DNA of 64,000 bases from Candidatus Thiothrix sulfatifontis (GTDB lineage Bacteria > Pseudomonadota > Gammaproteobacteria > Thiotrichales > Thiotrichaceae). The notes under the pieces were generated by a model. The model was not told the DNA's origin. It made no database searches and saw only the letters and a program-made list of their open reading frames with translations. The position numbers and the translations under genes were made by a program. Shown in pieces: positions 44,578 to 55,517 of the stretch. Positions within the stretch are counted from its first letter, which is position 1. Each line of letters opens with the position of its first letter. The stretch is taken from positions 1,426,001 to 1,490,000 of the forward strand of contig CP094685.1 in NCBI GenBank assembly GCA_022828425.1, in the 5' to 3' direction.

Positions 44578-46433
44578 GGCGTAAAACACTCAAGTCCCCG
44601 GTATTTCAAGGGAGGCGCTTGTTTTTGATGCTGACGTTGCTGGTCGTCATTGGCGCTCTCATGTTGCGTGCTGCGTGGTTGGAGATTTATCAGCAAGAAT
44701 GGTTGCAGCAACAAGCCGATAAACGTCAGATGCGTGTGGTGACTGTGCCCGCTTACCGGGGCATGATTACTGATCGTAACGGCGACCCAATGGCGATCAG
44801 TTCCCCGGTGTCTTCTTTGTGGTGTAACCCGCAGGAGTTGCTGCAAGCCCGCGAGGAATTACGGCGCGAATACGAGTTGTCTCGGCAGTTAGCCGATGCC
44901 ACGGTTGGCGATAATGCGGCGGAAGAGCGCGAGGCTCAACAATTGGCGACCACCCGTTTTGCGCAGTTGGAATTAGGATTTCGGCAGATTGAAAAAGAGT
45001 TGGGTTTGGAAGAGGGCGGCTTGCCCGCTAAATTAAAAGACGCCAGTAGCAAGCAATTTTATTACCTTGGGCGTCAATTACCGCTGGAAGTGGCAGACAG
45101 TATTCTGGCCTTGGATTTACCCGGCGTGGCGGCAACGCGTGAATACCGTCGGTATTACCCTTTGGCTGAAACAGCGGGGCATGTGGTCGGCATGACCAAT
45201 GTTGACGGTAACGGTATCGAAGGCATTGAGAAAGCACGTAATGATGTATTGGCAGGCAAAAACGGTCAAACGCGGGTCGTGCGTGATGCTAAAGGCAAGC
45301 TGGTCGAAAGCGTTATTAGCATGGAGGAGATGCAGCCCGGGCAGGATATTCAGCTCAGTATTGATCGCCGCATCCAATACCTTGCCTACAAAGAATTGAA
45401 AACACAAGTATCGCTGCTCAATGCAAAAGCGGGTTCGGTGGTGGTGTTGGATGCGCACACCGGCGAAATTCTGGCGATGGCGAATGTGCCTTCGTTTAAC
45501 CCGAATAACCGTAAAGAGTTGGAACCTTATCTTTATCGCAACCGTGCCGTGACAGATAAATCCGAACCCGGTTCAACCTTGAAACCGTTGACCATTGCAG
45601 CGGCATTGGAAGCACGCGTATTGGGTGAAACTGTTCAAATTAATACGTCACCGGGTGAAATCAATTTTGGTAAATACAGCGTCAAAGATCCGAAAGATTA
45701 CGGTGCTATTACCCTGCCAACCTTGTTAGCCAAATCCAGTAACGTCGGTGCCAGCCGCGTAGCCCTGCTCATGAATGCGCGTGACCAGTGGATGTTTCTT
45801 AGTCGTTTAGGTTTTGGACAAATGCCGAATGCAGGTTTCTCCGGTGAAACGGCAGGATTGCTGACCAATTATACCCAATGGGGCAAGGTTGACCGTGCTT
45901 CGCACGGTTATGGCTACGGTTTATCCTCCAGTTTATTGCAATTGACTCATGCTTACGCCCCGTTTGCTGCTAACGGGGTATTGATGCCAGCCTCTATCAA
46001 CAAATTGAATAAATTGGCTCCGGGTCAGCAAGTGATGACCCCGGAAACCGCCCATGCGGTATTACGGATGATGGAAGCAGTGGTGCAAAAAGGCGGTACG
46101 GGTGAAAAAGCCATGGTCGATGGCTACCGTATCGCGGGTAAAACCGGGACGGCTTATAAATACATTGACGGTAAATACCAAAATGACCGTTATTTAACGA
46201 GTTTTATCGGCGTTGCACCAGCCAGTCGCCCGCGTTTGGTGGTGGCGGTGCAAATTGACGAACCAAAAATTGATGACAGTGGCGGTCGTGCGGCAGCGCC
46301 GGTTTTTTCGAAAGTCATGGCAGAAGCGCTGCGTTTATTGGATGTTCCGCCGGATAATTTACCAGACCCTAAGCAAGCTGTGCAGCAATCACCAACGCCA
46401 GCGCCAGCAATTCCGGCGGGAGGGGCAACATGA
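44574..46433 (+). CDS. ftsI: peptidoglycan transpeptidase FtsI (PBP3)
   Basis: FtsI crosslinks septal peptidoglycan. The 619-residue protein has one N-terminal membrane helix (LFLMLTLLVVIGALMLRAAW), a dimerisation/pedestal region (AYRGMITDRNGDPMAIS) and a penicillin-binding domain. The domain shows the SxxK motif in EPGSTLKPLTI, SSN in AKSSNVGASR and KTGT in AGKTGTAYKY. GTG 44574 overlaps the ftsL stop. The C-terminus is Pro/Ala-rich. It ends with an ATGA overlap to murE. Confidence 0.97.
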   Translation: MRRKTLKSPVFQGRRLFLMLTLLVVIGALMLRAAWLEIYQQEWLQQQADKRQMRVVTVPAYRGMITDRNGDPMAISSPVSSLWCNPQELLQAREELRREYELSRQLADATVGDNAAEEREAQQLATTRFAQLELGFRQIEKELGLEEGGLPAKLKDASSKQFYYLGRQLPLEVADSILALDLPGVAATREYRRYYPLAETAGHVVGMTNVDGNGIEGIEKARNDVLAGKNGQTRVVRDAKGKLVESVISMEEMQPGQDIQLSIDRRIQYLAYKELKTQVSLLNAKAGSVVVLDAHTGEILAMANVPSFNPNNRKELEPYLYRNRAVTDKSEPGSTLKPLTIAAALEARVLGETVQINTSPGEINFGKYSVKDPKDYGAITLPTLLAKSSNVGASRVALLMNARDQWMFLSRLGFGQMPNAGFSGETAGLLTNYTQWGKVDRASHGYGYGLSSSLLQLTHAYAPFAANGVLMPASINKLNKLAPGQQVMTPETAHAVLRMMEAVVQKGGTGEKAMVDGYRIAGKTGTAYKYIDGKYQNDRYLTSFIGVAPASRPRLVVAVQIDEPKIDDSGGRAAAPVFSKVMAEALRLLDVPPDNLPDPKQAVQQSPTPAPAIPAGGAT

Positions 46434-47923
46434 AAACAGTTTCTTTGCGTGAATTGTTGAGCGGTATTGCCGATGCTGTTCCCGATGTCCAGATCAGTGG
46501 TTTGACCTTGGATAACCGTTCTATTCAACCCGGCATGGCGTTTATCGCATTGCGTGGTACTCGCCAGCACGGTTTGAGTTATGCTACCGCCGCCGTGCAA
46601 GCCGGTGCAGCGGTCGTGCTTTACGAGCCAGAAGCTGGGTTACAACAGCCACCCTTGTCGGTCGAGTTAGTGCCGGTGCCTTCCTTACGGGAGCACTTAG
46701 GCACGCTCGCCGACCGTTTTAATGCCAGCCCCAGTGCCGAATTGTTCATGGTGGGCGTGACGGGCACTGACGGCAAAACCTCGGTGAGTCATTTCGTCGC
46801 CGAAGCGCTGAATGCCATTCACCCACAACAAGCCGCAGTGCTGGGAACCTTGGGTATTGGTGTACCCGGGGCGTTACAGCCTGCCACGCATACCACGCCG
46901 GACGCGCTGACCTTGCACGCTTTATTGCGGCGTTTGCGGCAGGATGAATTTACTACCGTGGCAATGGAAGTTTCCTCGCACGCGCTGGATCAGGGTCGGG
47001 TCAATGGGGTGCGCTTTAAGGTGGCAGCATTGACGAATCTTACCCGTGACCATTTGGATTACCACGGCACGGTTGAAGCGTATGCCGAGGCGAAGCGCAA
47101 GTTGTTTCACTGGCCTGATTTGCAAGCTGTGGTGCTGAATCTGGATGATGCCTTTGGGCAACGTTTAGCGGCGGAATTAACCGGCAGTGCGATTCGAGTG
47201 ATCGGCTACGGTGTTGGCAATGCAGCGGATTATCCGGCTGGCACCTTGGTGGCAAGCAAGCCGGTGTTTGATCACAGTGGCATTCGGGCAACGGTAGGCG
47301 CTGGACAGGATGAAGCGCTGTTGCAAGCGCCGGTGTTGGGGCAATTTAATTTGCATAATTTGCTGGCGGCTTTGGGCATATTGTTGGCGAAAGGCGTAAC
47401 ACTGTCAGCGGCGTTGCAAGGGTTGCAACAGGTGCAGGTCGTGCCGGGGCGCATGGAACGTGTCACTTCGACTTCGCTCAGTGACCGGCTGGTGGTGGTG
47501 GATTACGCGCATACGCCCGGCGCATTGCAACAAGTATTGAAAGCGGTGCGCGTGCATACCCGTGGGCGCTTGCTGTGTGTGTTTGGCTGTGGCGGCGACC
47601 GTGATCGGGGAAAACGCCCGTTAATGGCAACAATTGCTGAATCAGATGCTGACGTGGTGATCGTAACCGACGATAATCCGCGCTCTGAAAACCCACAGCA
47701 AATATTTGAGGACATTATGCAAGGCTTTCACAATAAAACGGGTGTCACGTTTGAACACGACCGTACTAAAGCCATTCGTCTCGCCATTGGGCAAGCGCAA
47801 CCCGGCGATACCGTGTTGATCGCAGGCAAGGGTCATGAAACTGTGCAAATTCTGGCGCATGGTACGGTGCCGTTTGATGACCGCATCCAGGCAGCGTTGG
47901 CGTTGCAGGAGTGTGGCGCATGA
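46430..47923 (+). CDS. murE: UDP-MurNAc-tripeptide synthetase (meso-DAP adding)
   Basis: MurE adds meso-diaminopimelate to UDP-MurNAc-L-Ala-D-Glu. The 497-residue protein has the ATP loop GVTGTDGKTSVSHFVAEAL, the VAMEVSSHALDQGRV block and the DAP-specificity motif DNPR (TDDNPRSENPQQIF). Within ERVTSTSLSDRLVVVDYAHT a short palindromic repeat (47462-47485) supplies codons for STSLS. It overlaps ftsI and murF by 4 bases each. Confidence 0.97.
   Translation: MKTVSLRELLSGIADAVPDVQISGLTLDNRSIQPGMAFIALRGTRQHGLSYATAAVQAGAAVVLYEPEAGLQQPPLSVELVPVPSLREHLGTLADRFNASPSAELFMVGVTGTDGKTSVSHFVAEALNAIHPQQAAVLGTLGIGVPGALQPATHTTPDALTLHALLRRLRQDEFTTVAMEVSSHALDQGRVNGVRFKVAALTNLTRDHLDYHGTVEAYAEAKRKLFHWPDLQAVVLNLDDAFGQRLAAELTGSAIRVIGYGVGNAADYPAGTLVASKPVFDHSGIRATVGAGQDEALLQAPVLGQFNLHNLLAALGILLAKGVTLSAALQGLQQVQVVPGRMERVTSTSLSDRLVVVDYAHTPGALQQVLKAVRVHTRGRLLCVFGCGGDRDRGKRPLMATIAESDADVVIVTDDNPRSENPQQIFEDIMQGFHNKTGVTFEHDRTKAIRLAIGQAQPGDTVLIAGKGHETVQILAHGTVPFDDRIQAALALQECGA
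47462..47485. repeat. short palindromic repeat inside murE
   Basis: The core TTCGACTTCGCTCAG is flanked by complementary arms GTCACT and AGTGAC. It is the inverse orientation of the CTGAGCGYAGYCGAAG core found in murF, murD and the FAD oxidoreductase gene. It keeps the reading frame. Confidence 0.75.
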
Positions 47924-49284
47924 CGTGGCTGACGTTGGGCGAGATTGCGCAAATGACAGGCGGCACGCTTCATGCCCCGGATGTTGAGCGTAGCCGAAAC
48001 ATTGCCATCGAGCGCGTGGAACGTGATTCCCGCCAAGCAAAGGACGGCGATTTGTTTCTTGCCTTGCGCGGTGAGCGTTTTGATGCCCACGATTTTGTGC
48101 TGCAAGTGGCGGGTAAAGCCAGCGCCGCCTTGGTATCGCGGGTTGTTGATGCGCCGATTCCACAAGTGGTGGTCGATGATGTGCGTTTAGCGTTGGGGCG
48201 TTTAGCGGCGGCTTGGCGGCAACGTTTCCAGCAACCGTTGATCGGTTTGACCGGCAGCAATGGCAAAACCACCTTAAAGGAAATGTTGACGGCGATTTTG
48301 TCCTTGCAAGGGCAGACGCTGGCAACCGCTGGCAATTTGAATAATGACATTGGAATGCCGCTTACCTTATTGGGTTTGCGTGACACGGATGCGTTTGCGG
48401 TGATTGAAATGGGTGCTAACCATTTCGGTGAAATTGATTACCTGACGCGAATTGCTTGCCCCGATGTGGCAGTGATTAATAATGCCGGTGCTGCGCATTT
48501 GGAAGGTTTCGGGGATATTGCCGGGGTATCACGCGCTAAAGGTGAAATTTTCAACGGCTTGAGTGATGCGGGGATTGCCATTATCAATGCCGACGATACC
48601 TATGCCGATTATTGGCAAAGCTTGAATCAACAGCGCAAGGTGCTGCGGTTTGGCATGAATAATGGGGCGGATGTGCAGGGCGGCAGTACGGCTGACGTGC
48701 CGTTTTATGTGCAAGCCCAAGGGCAAACGGTCGCGGTTGATCTCAAATTATTAGGACGGCATAACCAGATGAATGCGTTGGCAGCCACTGCTGCTGCATT
48801 AGCATTGGGTGTGCCATTGGAGACGATTCGGCGGGGCTTGGAGTCCTTGCAACCCGTCAAAGGGCGCTTAAGCCCTAAACCGGGTAAACAGGGCTGTCGG
48901 GTGATTGATGATACTTACAACGCTAATCCAACCTCGACGGCGGCAGCGGTTGAGGTATTGGCGGGTTTGGCGGGCAAAAAAATATTGGTGTTGGGTGATA
49001 TGGGTGAATTAGGACAGACAGGCGAACAATTGCACGCAGCAATTGGTCAGCAGGCGGTGCAAGCCGGTATTGATGCGTTGTTTACCCTGGGGACGCTAAG
49101 CGCTCATGCCAGCGTTACTTTTGGTCAGGTAGCGCAAGCGCACAGTGAATTAGCAACCCTCCTGCCAGCGTTGGAAGACAGCTTACAACCCGGTGCTCAG
49201 GTGCTGGTGAAAGGTTCGCGGGCAATGCGGATGGAACGGGTGGTGGATGCATTGACAGTCGCGGCTGTCCGGGAGGTTGCGTAA
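47920..49284 (+). CDS. murF: UDP-MurNAc-tripeptide D-Ala-D-Ala ligase
   Basis: MurF attaches D-Ala-D-Ala to complete the UDP-MurNAc-pentapeptide. ATG 47920 overlaps the murE stop by 4 bases and gives 454 residues (E. coli 452). It has the ATP loop [15 protein letters not shown], the [16 protein letters not shown] block and [20 protein letters not shown]. The segment [14 protein letters not shown] includes codons from a short palindromic repeat (47983-48000). The next gene starts with a one-base overlap (TAATG). Confidence 0.97.
   Translation: MTWLTLGEIAQMTGGTLHAPDVERSRNIAIERVERDSRQAKDGDLFLALRGERFDAHDFVLQVAGKASAALVSRVVDAPIPQVVVDDVRLALGRLAAAWRQRFQQPLIGLTGSNGKTTLKEMLTAILSLQGQTLATAGNLNNDIGMPLTLLGLRDTDAFAVIEMGANHFGEIDYLTRIACPDVAVINNAGAAHLEGFGDIAGVSRAKGEIFNGLSDAGIAIINADDTYADYWQSLNQQRKVLRFGMNNGADVQGGSTADVPFYVQAQGQTVAVDLKLLGRHNQMNALAATAAALALGVPLETIRRGLESLQPVKGRLSPKPGKQGCRVIDDTYNANPTSTAAAVEVLAGLAGKKILVLGDMGELGQTGEQLHAAIGQQAVQAGIDALFTLGTLSAHASVTFGQVAQAHSELATLLPALEDSLQPGAQVLVKGSRAMRMERVVDALTVAAVREVA
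47983..48000. repeat. short palindromic repeat inside murF
   Basis: GTTGAGCGTAGCCGAAAC contains the same core as the copies in murD and the oxidoreductase gene (TGAGCGTAGCCGAA), with GTT/AAC as complementary edges. It encodes VERSRN in frame. Confidence 0.75.
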
Positions 49285-50366
49285 TGTTGGTGTGGTTGTT
49301 TGATTTCCTGAGCGATTTTTACAGTGGCTTTGGGGTGTTCCAATATTTGACCTTGCGCTCTATTTTGGGACTGTTGACGGCATTGTTTATCGCATTATGG
49401 ACAGGCCCCGGCATGATTCGCGCCTTGACCCGTTTGAAGATTGGGCAATACATTCGTGAGGATGGCCCGCAACATCAAATGAAAGCCGGTACGCCCACGA
49501 TGGGTGGGGTGATGATTATTTTGGCGATTTCAATCGCGACGTTGTTGTGGGCGGATTTGTCGAATCGCTATGTGTGGGTGGTGTTGTTTATCACCTTGGG
49601 ATTTGGCTTGGTGGGTGGTTTAGACGATTACATTAAGCTTAAAAAACGCCGCAATATGGGGCTGACTGCCCGCCAGAAATATCTGGGTTTGAGTTTGGTC
49701 GGTTTTGCTGGTGCGTTTTACTTGTTTTTTACAGCAGCAAGTCCGATTGAAACCACGTTTTTCTTGCCGATCTTTAAAGATGCGCATTGGCAATTGGGGT
49801 GGTTGTTTATTCCGTGGGCTTATTTGGTCGTGGTGGGGTCGAGCAATGCCGTAAACCTGACCGATGGCTTGGATGGCTTGGCGATTATGCCGACGATTAT
49901 GGTCGCGGGCGGTTTGGCCATTTTTGCGTATGTGAGCGGACATGCCACGATTTCACAGTATTTGGGTGTGCCAAGAATTCCAGGTGCGGGCGAGTTAGTG
50001 GTATTTTGTGCGGCAATATTCGGTGCTGGTTTGGGGTTTTTATGGTTTAATACCTACCCCGCGCAAGTGTTCATGGGTGACGTGGGCGCATTGGCACTGG
50101 GTGCTGCACTGGGTATCGTCGCGATAATCGTGCGTCAGGAAATCGTGCTGGCGATTATGGGCGGGATTTTTGTGTTAGAAACACTCTCGGTCATTATGCA
50201 AGTCGGCTACTTTAAAGCCACGGGAGGCAAGCGAATTTTCCGCATGGCGCCCTTGCACCACCATTATGAGAAAAAAGGCTGGCCCGAACCACGGGTTATT
50301 GTTCGTTTTTGGATTGTCACGGTGATTCTGGTGATGATCGGTTTGGCAACCTTGAAGATTCGTTAA
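49284..50366 (+). CDS. mraY: phospho-MurNAc-pentapeptide transferase MraY
   Basis: MraY links UDP-MurNAc-pentapeptide to undecaprenyl phosphate, forming lipid I. The 360-residue protein (same as E. coli) has about ten membrane helices. The active-site blocks are [44 protein letters not shown] and [14 protein letters not shown]. It overlaps murF by one base and precedes murD by 4 bases. Confidence 0.98.
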   Translation: MLVWLFDFLSDFYSGFGVFQYLTLRSILGLLTALFIALWTGPGMIRALTRLKIGQYIREDGPQHQMKAGTPTMGGVMIILAISIATLLWADLSNRYVWVVLFITLGFGLVGGLDDYIKLKKRRNMGLTARQKYLGLSLVGFAGAFYLFFTAASPIETTFFLPIFKDAHWQLGWLFIPWAYLVVVGSSNAVNLTDGLDGLAIMPTIMVAGGLAIFAYVSGHATISQYLGVPRIPGAGELVVFCAAIFGAGLGFLWFNTYPAQVFMGDVGALALGAALGIVAIIVRQEIVLAIMGGIFVLETLSVIMQVGYFKATGGKRIFRMAPLHHHYEKKGWPEPRVIVRFWIVTVILVMIGLATLKIR

Positions 50367-50370
50367 GGCA

Positions 50371-51744
50371 ATGAGTGACGCTGGTATGACAATGCAAATG
50401 CACAATTGGGATACGCTGGTGGTTGGCTTAGGTCAGACCGGGTTATCGGTTGCGCGGCATTTGCAGGCGCGTGGGGTGGCGTTTGCGGTGGTGGATAGCC
50501 GTACTAATCCGCCGGGTAAGGCTGAGTTGCTGGCAGAATTTCTGCAAACGCCTTACCACTTCGGGGCATTTGCTGAAGCTGCGGCTTGGTTTGCCAGTGC
50601 AGCTACCTTGGTGGTCAGCCCCGGCATTGCGATTGCGACCCCGGAAATCCATGCGGCAGGTGAACGCGGTGCGGCAATCATTGGCGACATTGAGTTATTT
50701 GTGCGTGAAGCGCCAGCGCCGGTGATTGCGATTACCGGCTCTAACGGCAAAAGCAGTGTCACCACGCTGGTGGATTTGATGGCGCAAAAAGCTGGGATGA
50801 AGTCTCACGCGGGTGGCAATCTGGGCTATGCCGCGCTGGATTTGCTCACACAGCCGACGCCAGAGCTGTATGTGATGGAGCTTTCCAGCTTTCAATTGGA
50901 AACCACGCAGTCGCTACGCGCCGTCTCAGCCGTGGTATTAAATGTCAGCGAAGACCACATGGACAGATATTCCAGCTTTGCTGATTATGCCGCCGCCAAG
51001 CAAGTTGCGTACCAACATTGTGGATGCGCGGTAGTAAACCGTGACGATGCGGTGGTAATGGCGATGCTGGCAGACTTGACGGACGCTGAGCGCAGTCGAA
51101 GCGTCAGTTTTGGCTTAGACATTCCGACGGACGGTCAATACGGTCTACGTGAACACGCGGGTAAGCGCTGGTTAGCCAAGGGTGAAACCCTGTTGCTGGC
51201 GGTGGATGACATGAAATTGCCGGGTGAGCATAACTACGCGAATGCGTTGGCGGCGCTGGCATTGGGCGAAGCCGCAGGTATTCCGCTGGAAGGCATGTTG
51301 GCGGCTTTGCGTGAATTCACCGGCTTGGCGCATCGCACCCAGTGGGTACGCGAACGCGCTGGGGTGAATTGGTATAACGATTCCAAAGGTACGAATGTTG
51401 GAGCGACGCTGGCGGCTTTGGCTGGTTTGCCCGGCAAAACGGTGTTGATTGCGGGCGGGCAGGGCAAAGGGGCAGATTTTTCGCCCTTACGTGCAGTGGC
51501 AATGGCAAAAGCACGAGCGTTAGTGTTGATCGGCGAAGACCGCAATAAAATTGCGGATGTGGTGGAAGGTTACGCGCCGTATGTGTTTGCCCACGATATG
51601 ACGGATGCTGTGGCTATCGCGGCAGAACTGGCACAAGCGGGCGATAACGTGCTTCTGTCACCGGCTTGTGCGAGTTTTGATATGTTCAAAAGCTATGTGC
51701 ATCGCGGTGACGTGTTTACTGCGGAAGTCAGGAGCCTGCCATGA
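50371..51744 (+). CDS. murD: UDP-MurNAc-L-alanine:D-glutamate ligase
   Basis: MurD adds D-glutamate to UDP-MurNAc-L-Ala. The 457-residue protein has an N-terminal UDP-binding Rossmann part (VVGLGQTGLSVARHL), the ATP loop AITGSNGKSSVTTLVDL and YVMELSSFQLETTQSL. C-terminal blocks include WYNDSKGTNVGATLAAL and LLSPACASFDMFKSYVHRGD. It is longer than E. coli MurD (438), partly through AERSRS, encoded by a short palindromic repeat (51082-51105). It overlaps ftsW by 4 bases. Confidence 0.97.
   Translation: MSDAGMTMQMHNWDTLVVGLGQTGLSVARHLQARGVAFAVVDSRTNPPGKAELLAEFLQTPYHFGAFAEAAAWFASAATLVVSPGIAIATPEIHAAGERGAAIIGDIELFVREAPAPVIAITGSNGKSSVTTLVDLMAQKAGMKSHAGGNLGYAALDLLTQPTPELYVMELSSFQLETTQSLRAVSAVVLNVSEDHMDRYSSFADYAAAKQVAYQHCGCAVVNRDDAVVMAMLADLTDAERSRSVSFGLDIPTDGQYGLREHAGKRWLAKGETLLLAVDDMKLPGEHNYANALAALALGEAAGIPLEGMLAALREFTGLAHRTQWVRERAGVNWYNDSKGTNVGATLAALAGLPGKTVLIAGGQGKGADFSPLRAVAMAKARALVLIGEDRNKIADVVEGYAPYVFAHDMTDAVAIAAELAQAGDNVLLSPACASFDMFKSYVHRGDVFTAEVRSLP
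51082..51105. repeat. short palindromic repeat inside murD
   Basis: The core CTGAGCGCAGTCGAAG lies between complementary arms GACG and CGTC. It is in frame and encodes DAERSRS. It is the third copy within the mur genes of this cluster. Confidence 0.75.
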
Positions 51745-52970
51745 TTAAACTGCCTACCTTGACGTTGGATGCCCCGGATAACAATTTTTGGTCACGCTAT
51801 GTGGATCGTGATTTGCTGATTGCATTGCTGGCCATCATTGGAATTGGCATTGTAATGTTGGCATCGGCGTCGTTATGGGTGGCAGAAAAGCAGTACAACG
51901 ACCCGTATTTTTACCTGCAACGTCAGACATTCTATCTGGCGATTGGGGTGGTGTTGGCGCTGGGGATGTACCAGATTCGGGTGGATTTCTGGCAGCAATT
52001 GGGCGTGCGTTTATTGCCGCTGGTGCTGGTGTTGTTGGTGTTGGTGCTGATTCCCGGTATTGGCAAGGAAGTGAATGGCAGTCGACGTTGGTTGAATCTG
52101 GGCTTTATGGCGGTGCAGGTGTCGGAGCTGGCGAAACTGATTATGTTATTGTATCTTTCGGGTTACTTGATTCGCCATGGGAAAAGCTTGGCAACGTCGC
52201 CATCTTATCAGCCTTTATTGATTCCTTTGGTGGTGTTGGGGGTCACGGGTGGTTTGTTATTGTTGGAGCCGGATTTTGGATCGACGATTGTTATTTTCGT
52301 CACGGGCTTGTCGTTGCTGTTTTTGGGCGGTGTGCCGTTGCAACGGCTGGGTATCCTGATTGGTGGCGCGATTTTGGTAATGATTCCGGTGTCGATGATG
52401 GGTTATCGCGGCGATCGTTGGGATGCGTTGATGAATCCTTGGGCGCACGAAGCCGATAAGGGTTATCAGACGGTTCATGCGCTGATGGCGATTGGTGACG
52501 GCGGTTGGTTTGGCAATGGCTTGGGTGGCGGTATCCAGAAATTGTTTTACTTGCCGGAAGCACACAACGATTTTATTTTCTCGATATTGGCGGAAGAGTT
52601 CGGCTTTATCGGTATGTTGGTGGTGCTGAGTTTGTACGGCTGGCTGGTGCTACGTGCGTTTGTCATTGGCTTTCAGGCAGATAAGGCGGGTAAACATTTT
52701 GGTGCGTATGTGGCGTATGGGATTGGGTTCTGGATGGGGTTTCAGGTCATTCTGCACATTGGGGTGAACTTGGCGGTATTGCCCCCGAAAGGCTTGACCT
52801 TGCCGTTGATGAGTTATGGCGGGAGCAGTTTGTTGATTACGTTGATGGCAATGGCTTTGTTAATGCGGGTACACCGTGAAACCCAATTGGTGCAGTTTGG
52901 TTTGCCGGAAGTGCGTGCGCCCAAACCAACCAAAGCGCGAGCGATTCGGAGGACTACCCGTGGCGAATAA
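51741..52970 (+). CDS. ftsW: septal peptidoglycan polymerase FtsW
   Basis: FtsW is a SEDS glycosyltransferase that polymerises lipid II at the septum with FtsI. The 409-residue protein has about ten membrane helices and the family blocks GSRRWLNLGFMAVQVSELAKL, GYQTVHALMAIGDGGWFGNGLG and LPEAHNDFIFSILAEEFGFIG, with YGGSSLLITL near the end. It has normal length (E. coli 414). It overlaps murD by 4 bases and murG by 11. Confidence 0.97.
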   Translation: MIKLPTLTLDAPDNNFWSRYVDRDLLIALLAIIGIGIVMLASASLWVAEKQYNDPYFYLQRQTFYLAIGVVLALGMYQIRVDFWQQLGVRLLPLVLVLLVLVLIPGIGKEVNGSRRWLNLGFMAVQVSELAKLIMLLYLSGYLIRHGKSLATSPSYQPLLIPLVVLGVTGGLLLLEPDFGSTIVIFVTGLSLLFLGGVPLQRLGILIGGAILVMIPVSMMGYRGDRWDALMNPWAHEADKGYQTVHALMAIGDGGWFGNGLGGGIQKLFYLPEAHNDFIFSILAEEFGFIGMLVVLSLYGWLVLRAFVIGFQADKAGKHFGAYVAYGIGFWMGFQVILHIGVNLAVLPPKGLTLPLMSYGGSSLLITLMAMALLMRVHRETQLVQFGLPEVRAPKPTKARAIRRTTRGE

Positions 52971-54084
52971 ACAGCAGCGTCCGATTATGATTACCGCAGG
53001 CGGCACGGGTGGGCACGTTTACCCCGGTCTGGCGGTGGCGCGTGCCTTGATTGCACAGGGGATTCCCGTGGTGTGGATGGGGACGCGCAAAGGCTTGGAG
53101 GCGCGGGTGATTCCCGAAGCCGGTATTGAAATGGCGTGGTTGGATGTCAGTGCCTTGCGTGGCAAAGGCTTGCGGGCATTGTTATTAGCGCCAGTGAATT
53201 TGGTGCGGGCGTTGTGGCAAGCGCTGCAAATCGTGCGCAAACATCAGCCCGCTGCCGTATTGGGCATGGGTGGATTTGTGGCAGGCCCCGGTGGGTTAAT
53301 GGCGGCATTGCTGGGCAAGCCGGTGGTGATTCATGAGCAAAATGCCGTCGCAGGTTTGACCAATAAGCTGTTATCCCGCGTCAGTCGGCGGGTGTTGGAA
53401 GGTTTTCCCGGCACATTTGCTGCCAGTCAAAAGGTGATGGCAACAGGCAATCCGGTGCGTTTGGATATTGCCAGTTTGCCCGCTCCGCTGGAGCGTTTGG
53501 TTGACCGTGACGATGAGCCGGTACACGTATTGGTGGTCGGCGGCAGTTTGGGGGCGCAAGCTTTGAATCAGAGGGTTCCGCAAGCGTTGGCGCAATTGGA
53601 TACGGCAATTCGCCCGGTAGTGCGTCACCAAGCTGGGGTGAAAAACATTGACGATGCCCGCAGCCAATACGCCGCAGCCGGTGTTGATGCTGACGTGATG
53701 CCGTTTATTGAGGACATGGCGGAAGCGTATGCATGGGCGGATTTAGTGATTTGCCGTGCCGGTGCGCTCACCATTGCTGAGTTGGCAGCGGCAGGCGTGG
53801 CGGCAGTGTTAGTGCCTTATCCACACGCGGTGGATGACCACCAAACGGCAAACGGCAATTACTTAGCGGAAAACGGCGCGGCGTTATTAATTCAGCAGCG
53901 CGATTTAACCCCAGAAAAACTCGCGAGCGTATTAAAAGAGTTGTGTACGGATCGCGCTCGTTTGCGGCAAATGAGCATCGCGTCGCGCACGTTGGCGAAG
54001 CCTCATGCAACGGCACAGGTGGCGGCGATTTGTGCCGCTTACGCCGGTTATGATTTCGATAATTCAGCAGGAAAACAACAATGA
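52960..54084 (+). CDS. murG: lipid I N-acetylglucosaminyltransferase MurG
   Basis: MurG adds GlcNAc to lipid I, making lipid II. GTG 52960, with GGAGG upstream, gives 374 residues and the family N-terminus [19 protein letters not shown]; the frame open from 52876 lies inside ftsW. Further blocks are [37 protein letters not shown] and [20 protein letters not shown]. It overlaps ftsW by 11 bases and murC by 4. Confidence 0.97.
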   Translation: MANKQQRPIMITAGGTGGHVYPGLAVARALIAQGIPVVWMGTRKGLEARVIPEAGIEMAWLDVSALRGKGLRALLLAPVNLVRALWQALQIVRKHQPAAVLGMGGFVAGPGGLMAALLGKPVVIHEQNAVAGLTNKLLSRVSRRVLEGFPGTFAASQKVMATGNPVRLDIASLPAPLERLVDRDDEPVHVLVVGGSLGAQALNQRVPQALAQLDTAIRPVVRHQAGVKNIDDARSQYAAAGVDADVMPFIEDMAEAYAWADLVICRAGALTIAELAAAGVAAVLVPYPHAVDDHQTANGNYLAENGAALLIQQRDLTPEKLASVLKELCTDRARLRQMSIASRTLAKPHATAQVAAICAAYAGYDFDNSAGKQQ

Positions 54085-55517
54085 AAATAGGCAAGGACGA
54101 TCTGGCTCGCAAACGCATTAATCGGCTGCATTTCATCGGTATCGGTGGTGCGGGGATGGGCGGTATTGCTGAGGTGGTCGCCAATTTGGGCTATCAGGTA
54201 TCCGGTTCGGACGTGGCAGAGGGCGCAATGACCCGCCGCTTGGAATCGCTGGGTATCACGGTTTATAAAGGTCACGCAGCGGAAAACGTGGAAGGTGCGG
54301 ACGTGATCGTGGTGTCGACCGCGATTGATGCTACTAACCCTGAAATCGTGGCGGCGCGTGAAAAGCGCTTGCCGATTGTGCGCCGTGCGGAAATGTTGGC
54401 GGAGCTGATGCGTTTCCGGCAGGGCATTGCGGTGGCGGGTACGCACGGTAAAACCACGACGACCAGTTTGACCACGAGTTTGCTGGTGGAAGGCGGGATG
54501 GATCCGACTTACGTGATCGGTGGCAAGCTGAACAGTTCCGCCAGCAATTCCAAACTCGGCACGGGTGAATATCTGGTGGCAGAGGCGGATGAAAGCGATG
54601 CGTCATTCCTGCACTTGCAACCGATGATTGCGGTGGTCACGAATATCGACGAAGACCACATGTCAACCTATGGCAACGATTTCAATAAGTTGAAACAAAC
54701 ATTTGTGGAATTTTTGCATCACTTGCCATTCTACGGGTTGGCGGTGTTATGTGTGGATGACGAATTCGTGCGCGAGATCATGCCGGAGGTTGGGCGACCT
54801 ATTGTCACGTATGGCATTGATCAGGAAGCGGACGTGCGGGCGACGAATCTGCGTTTTGTGGGGACGGAAAGCCATTTTACGGTGCATTGCATCAAGGGCA
54901 ATCGCACCTTGGAGATCGTGCTGAATTTGCCGGGGCGTCACAACGTTTTGAATGCATTGGCGGCGATTGCGATTGCGGCGGAATTGGATGTGTCGGATCA
55001 AGCCATTATGGATGGCTTGCGCAAATTTGACGGGGTGGGGCGACGTTTCCAGCAATACGGTGACATTACCTTTGCGCCGGGTAAGCACGCAACCTTGGTC
55101 GATGATTACGGGCATCACCCGCGTGAAATGAAAGCGACGCTGGAAGCGGTGCGCAATGCCTGGCCGACGCGCCGTTTGGTGCAGGTATTTCAGCCGCACC
55201 GTTACACCCGTACCCGCGATTTGTTTGAAGATTTCGCGCAAGTGTTGTCGGAAACCGATGTACTGGTGTTGATGGATGTGTACCCCGCCAGTGAACAGCC
55301 GATTCCGGGCGCGGATGGGCGGGCGTTGGCGCGAGCGATTCGTATCCGTGGCAAGGTTGACCCGATTTTTGTGACTGATGTGGAAGACGTACCCGGGGTC
55401 TTGAAGCATGTGTTGCAGGATGGTGATGTGATTTTGACCCAAGGTGCGGGCAGCGTGGGTGCATTAGCCGCGAGCTTGCCCGAAAAGCTGATGCTGAAGC
55501 CGGAGGGTGGCGCATGA
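54081..55517 (+). CDS. murC: UDP-MurNAc-L-alanine ligase
   Basis: MurC adds L-alanine to UDP-MurNAc, the first amino acid of the stem peptide. The 478-residue protein has the [15 protein letters not shown] start, the ATP loop [34 protein letters not shown] and a C-terminal domain with [18 protein letters not shown]. It overlaps murG and ddlB by 4 bases. In many relatives murB comes next; it is absent here. Confidence 0.97.
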   Translation: MKIGKDDLARKRINRLHFIGIGGAGMGGIAEVVANLGYQVSGSDVAEGAMTRRLESLGITVYKGHAAENVEGADVIVVSTAIDATNPEIVAAREKRLPIVRRAEMLAELMRFRQGIAVAGTHGKTTTTSLTTSLLVEGGMDPTYVIGGKLNSSASNSKLGTGEYLVAEADESDASFLHLQPMIAVVTNIDEDHMSTYGNDFNKLKQTFVEFLHHLPFYGLAVLCVDDEFVREIMPEVGRPIVTYGIDQEADVRATNLRFVGTESHFTVHCIKGNRTLEIVLNLPGRHNVLNALAAIAIAAELDVSDQAIMDGLRKFDGVGRRFQQYGDITFAPGKHATLVDDYGHHPREMKATLEAVRNAWPTRRLVQVFQPHRYTRTRDLFEDFAQVLSETDVLVLMDVYPASEQPIPGADGRALARAIRIRGKVDPIFVTDVEDVPGVLKHVLQDGDVILTQGAGSVGALAASLPEKLMLKPEGGA

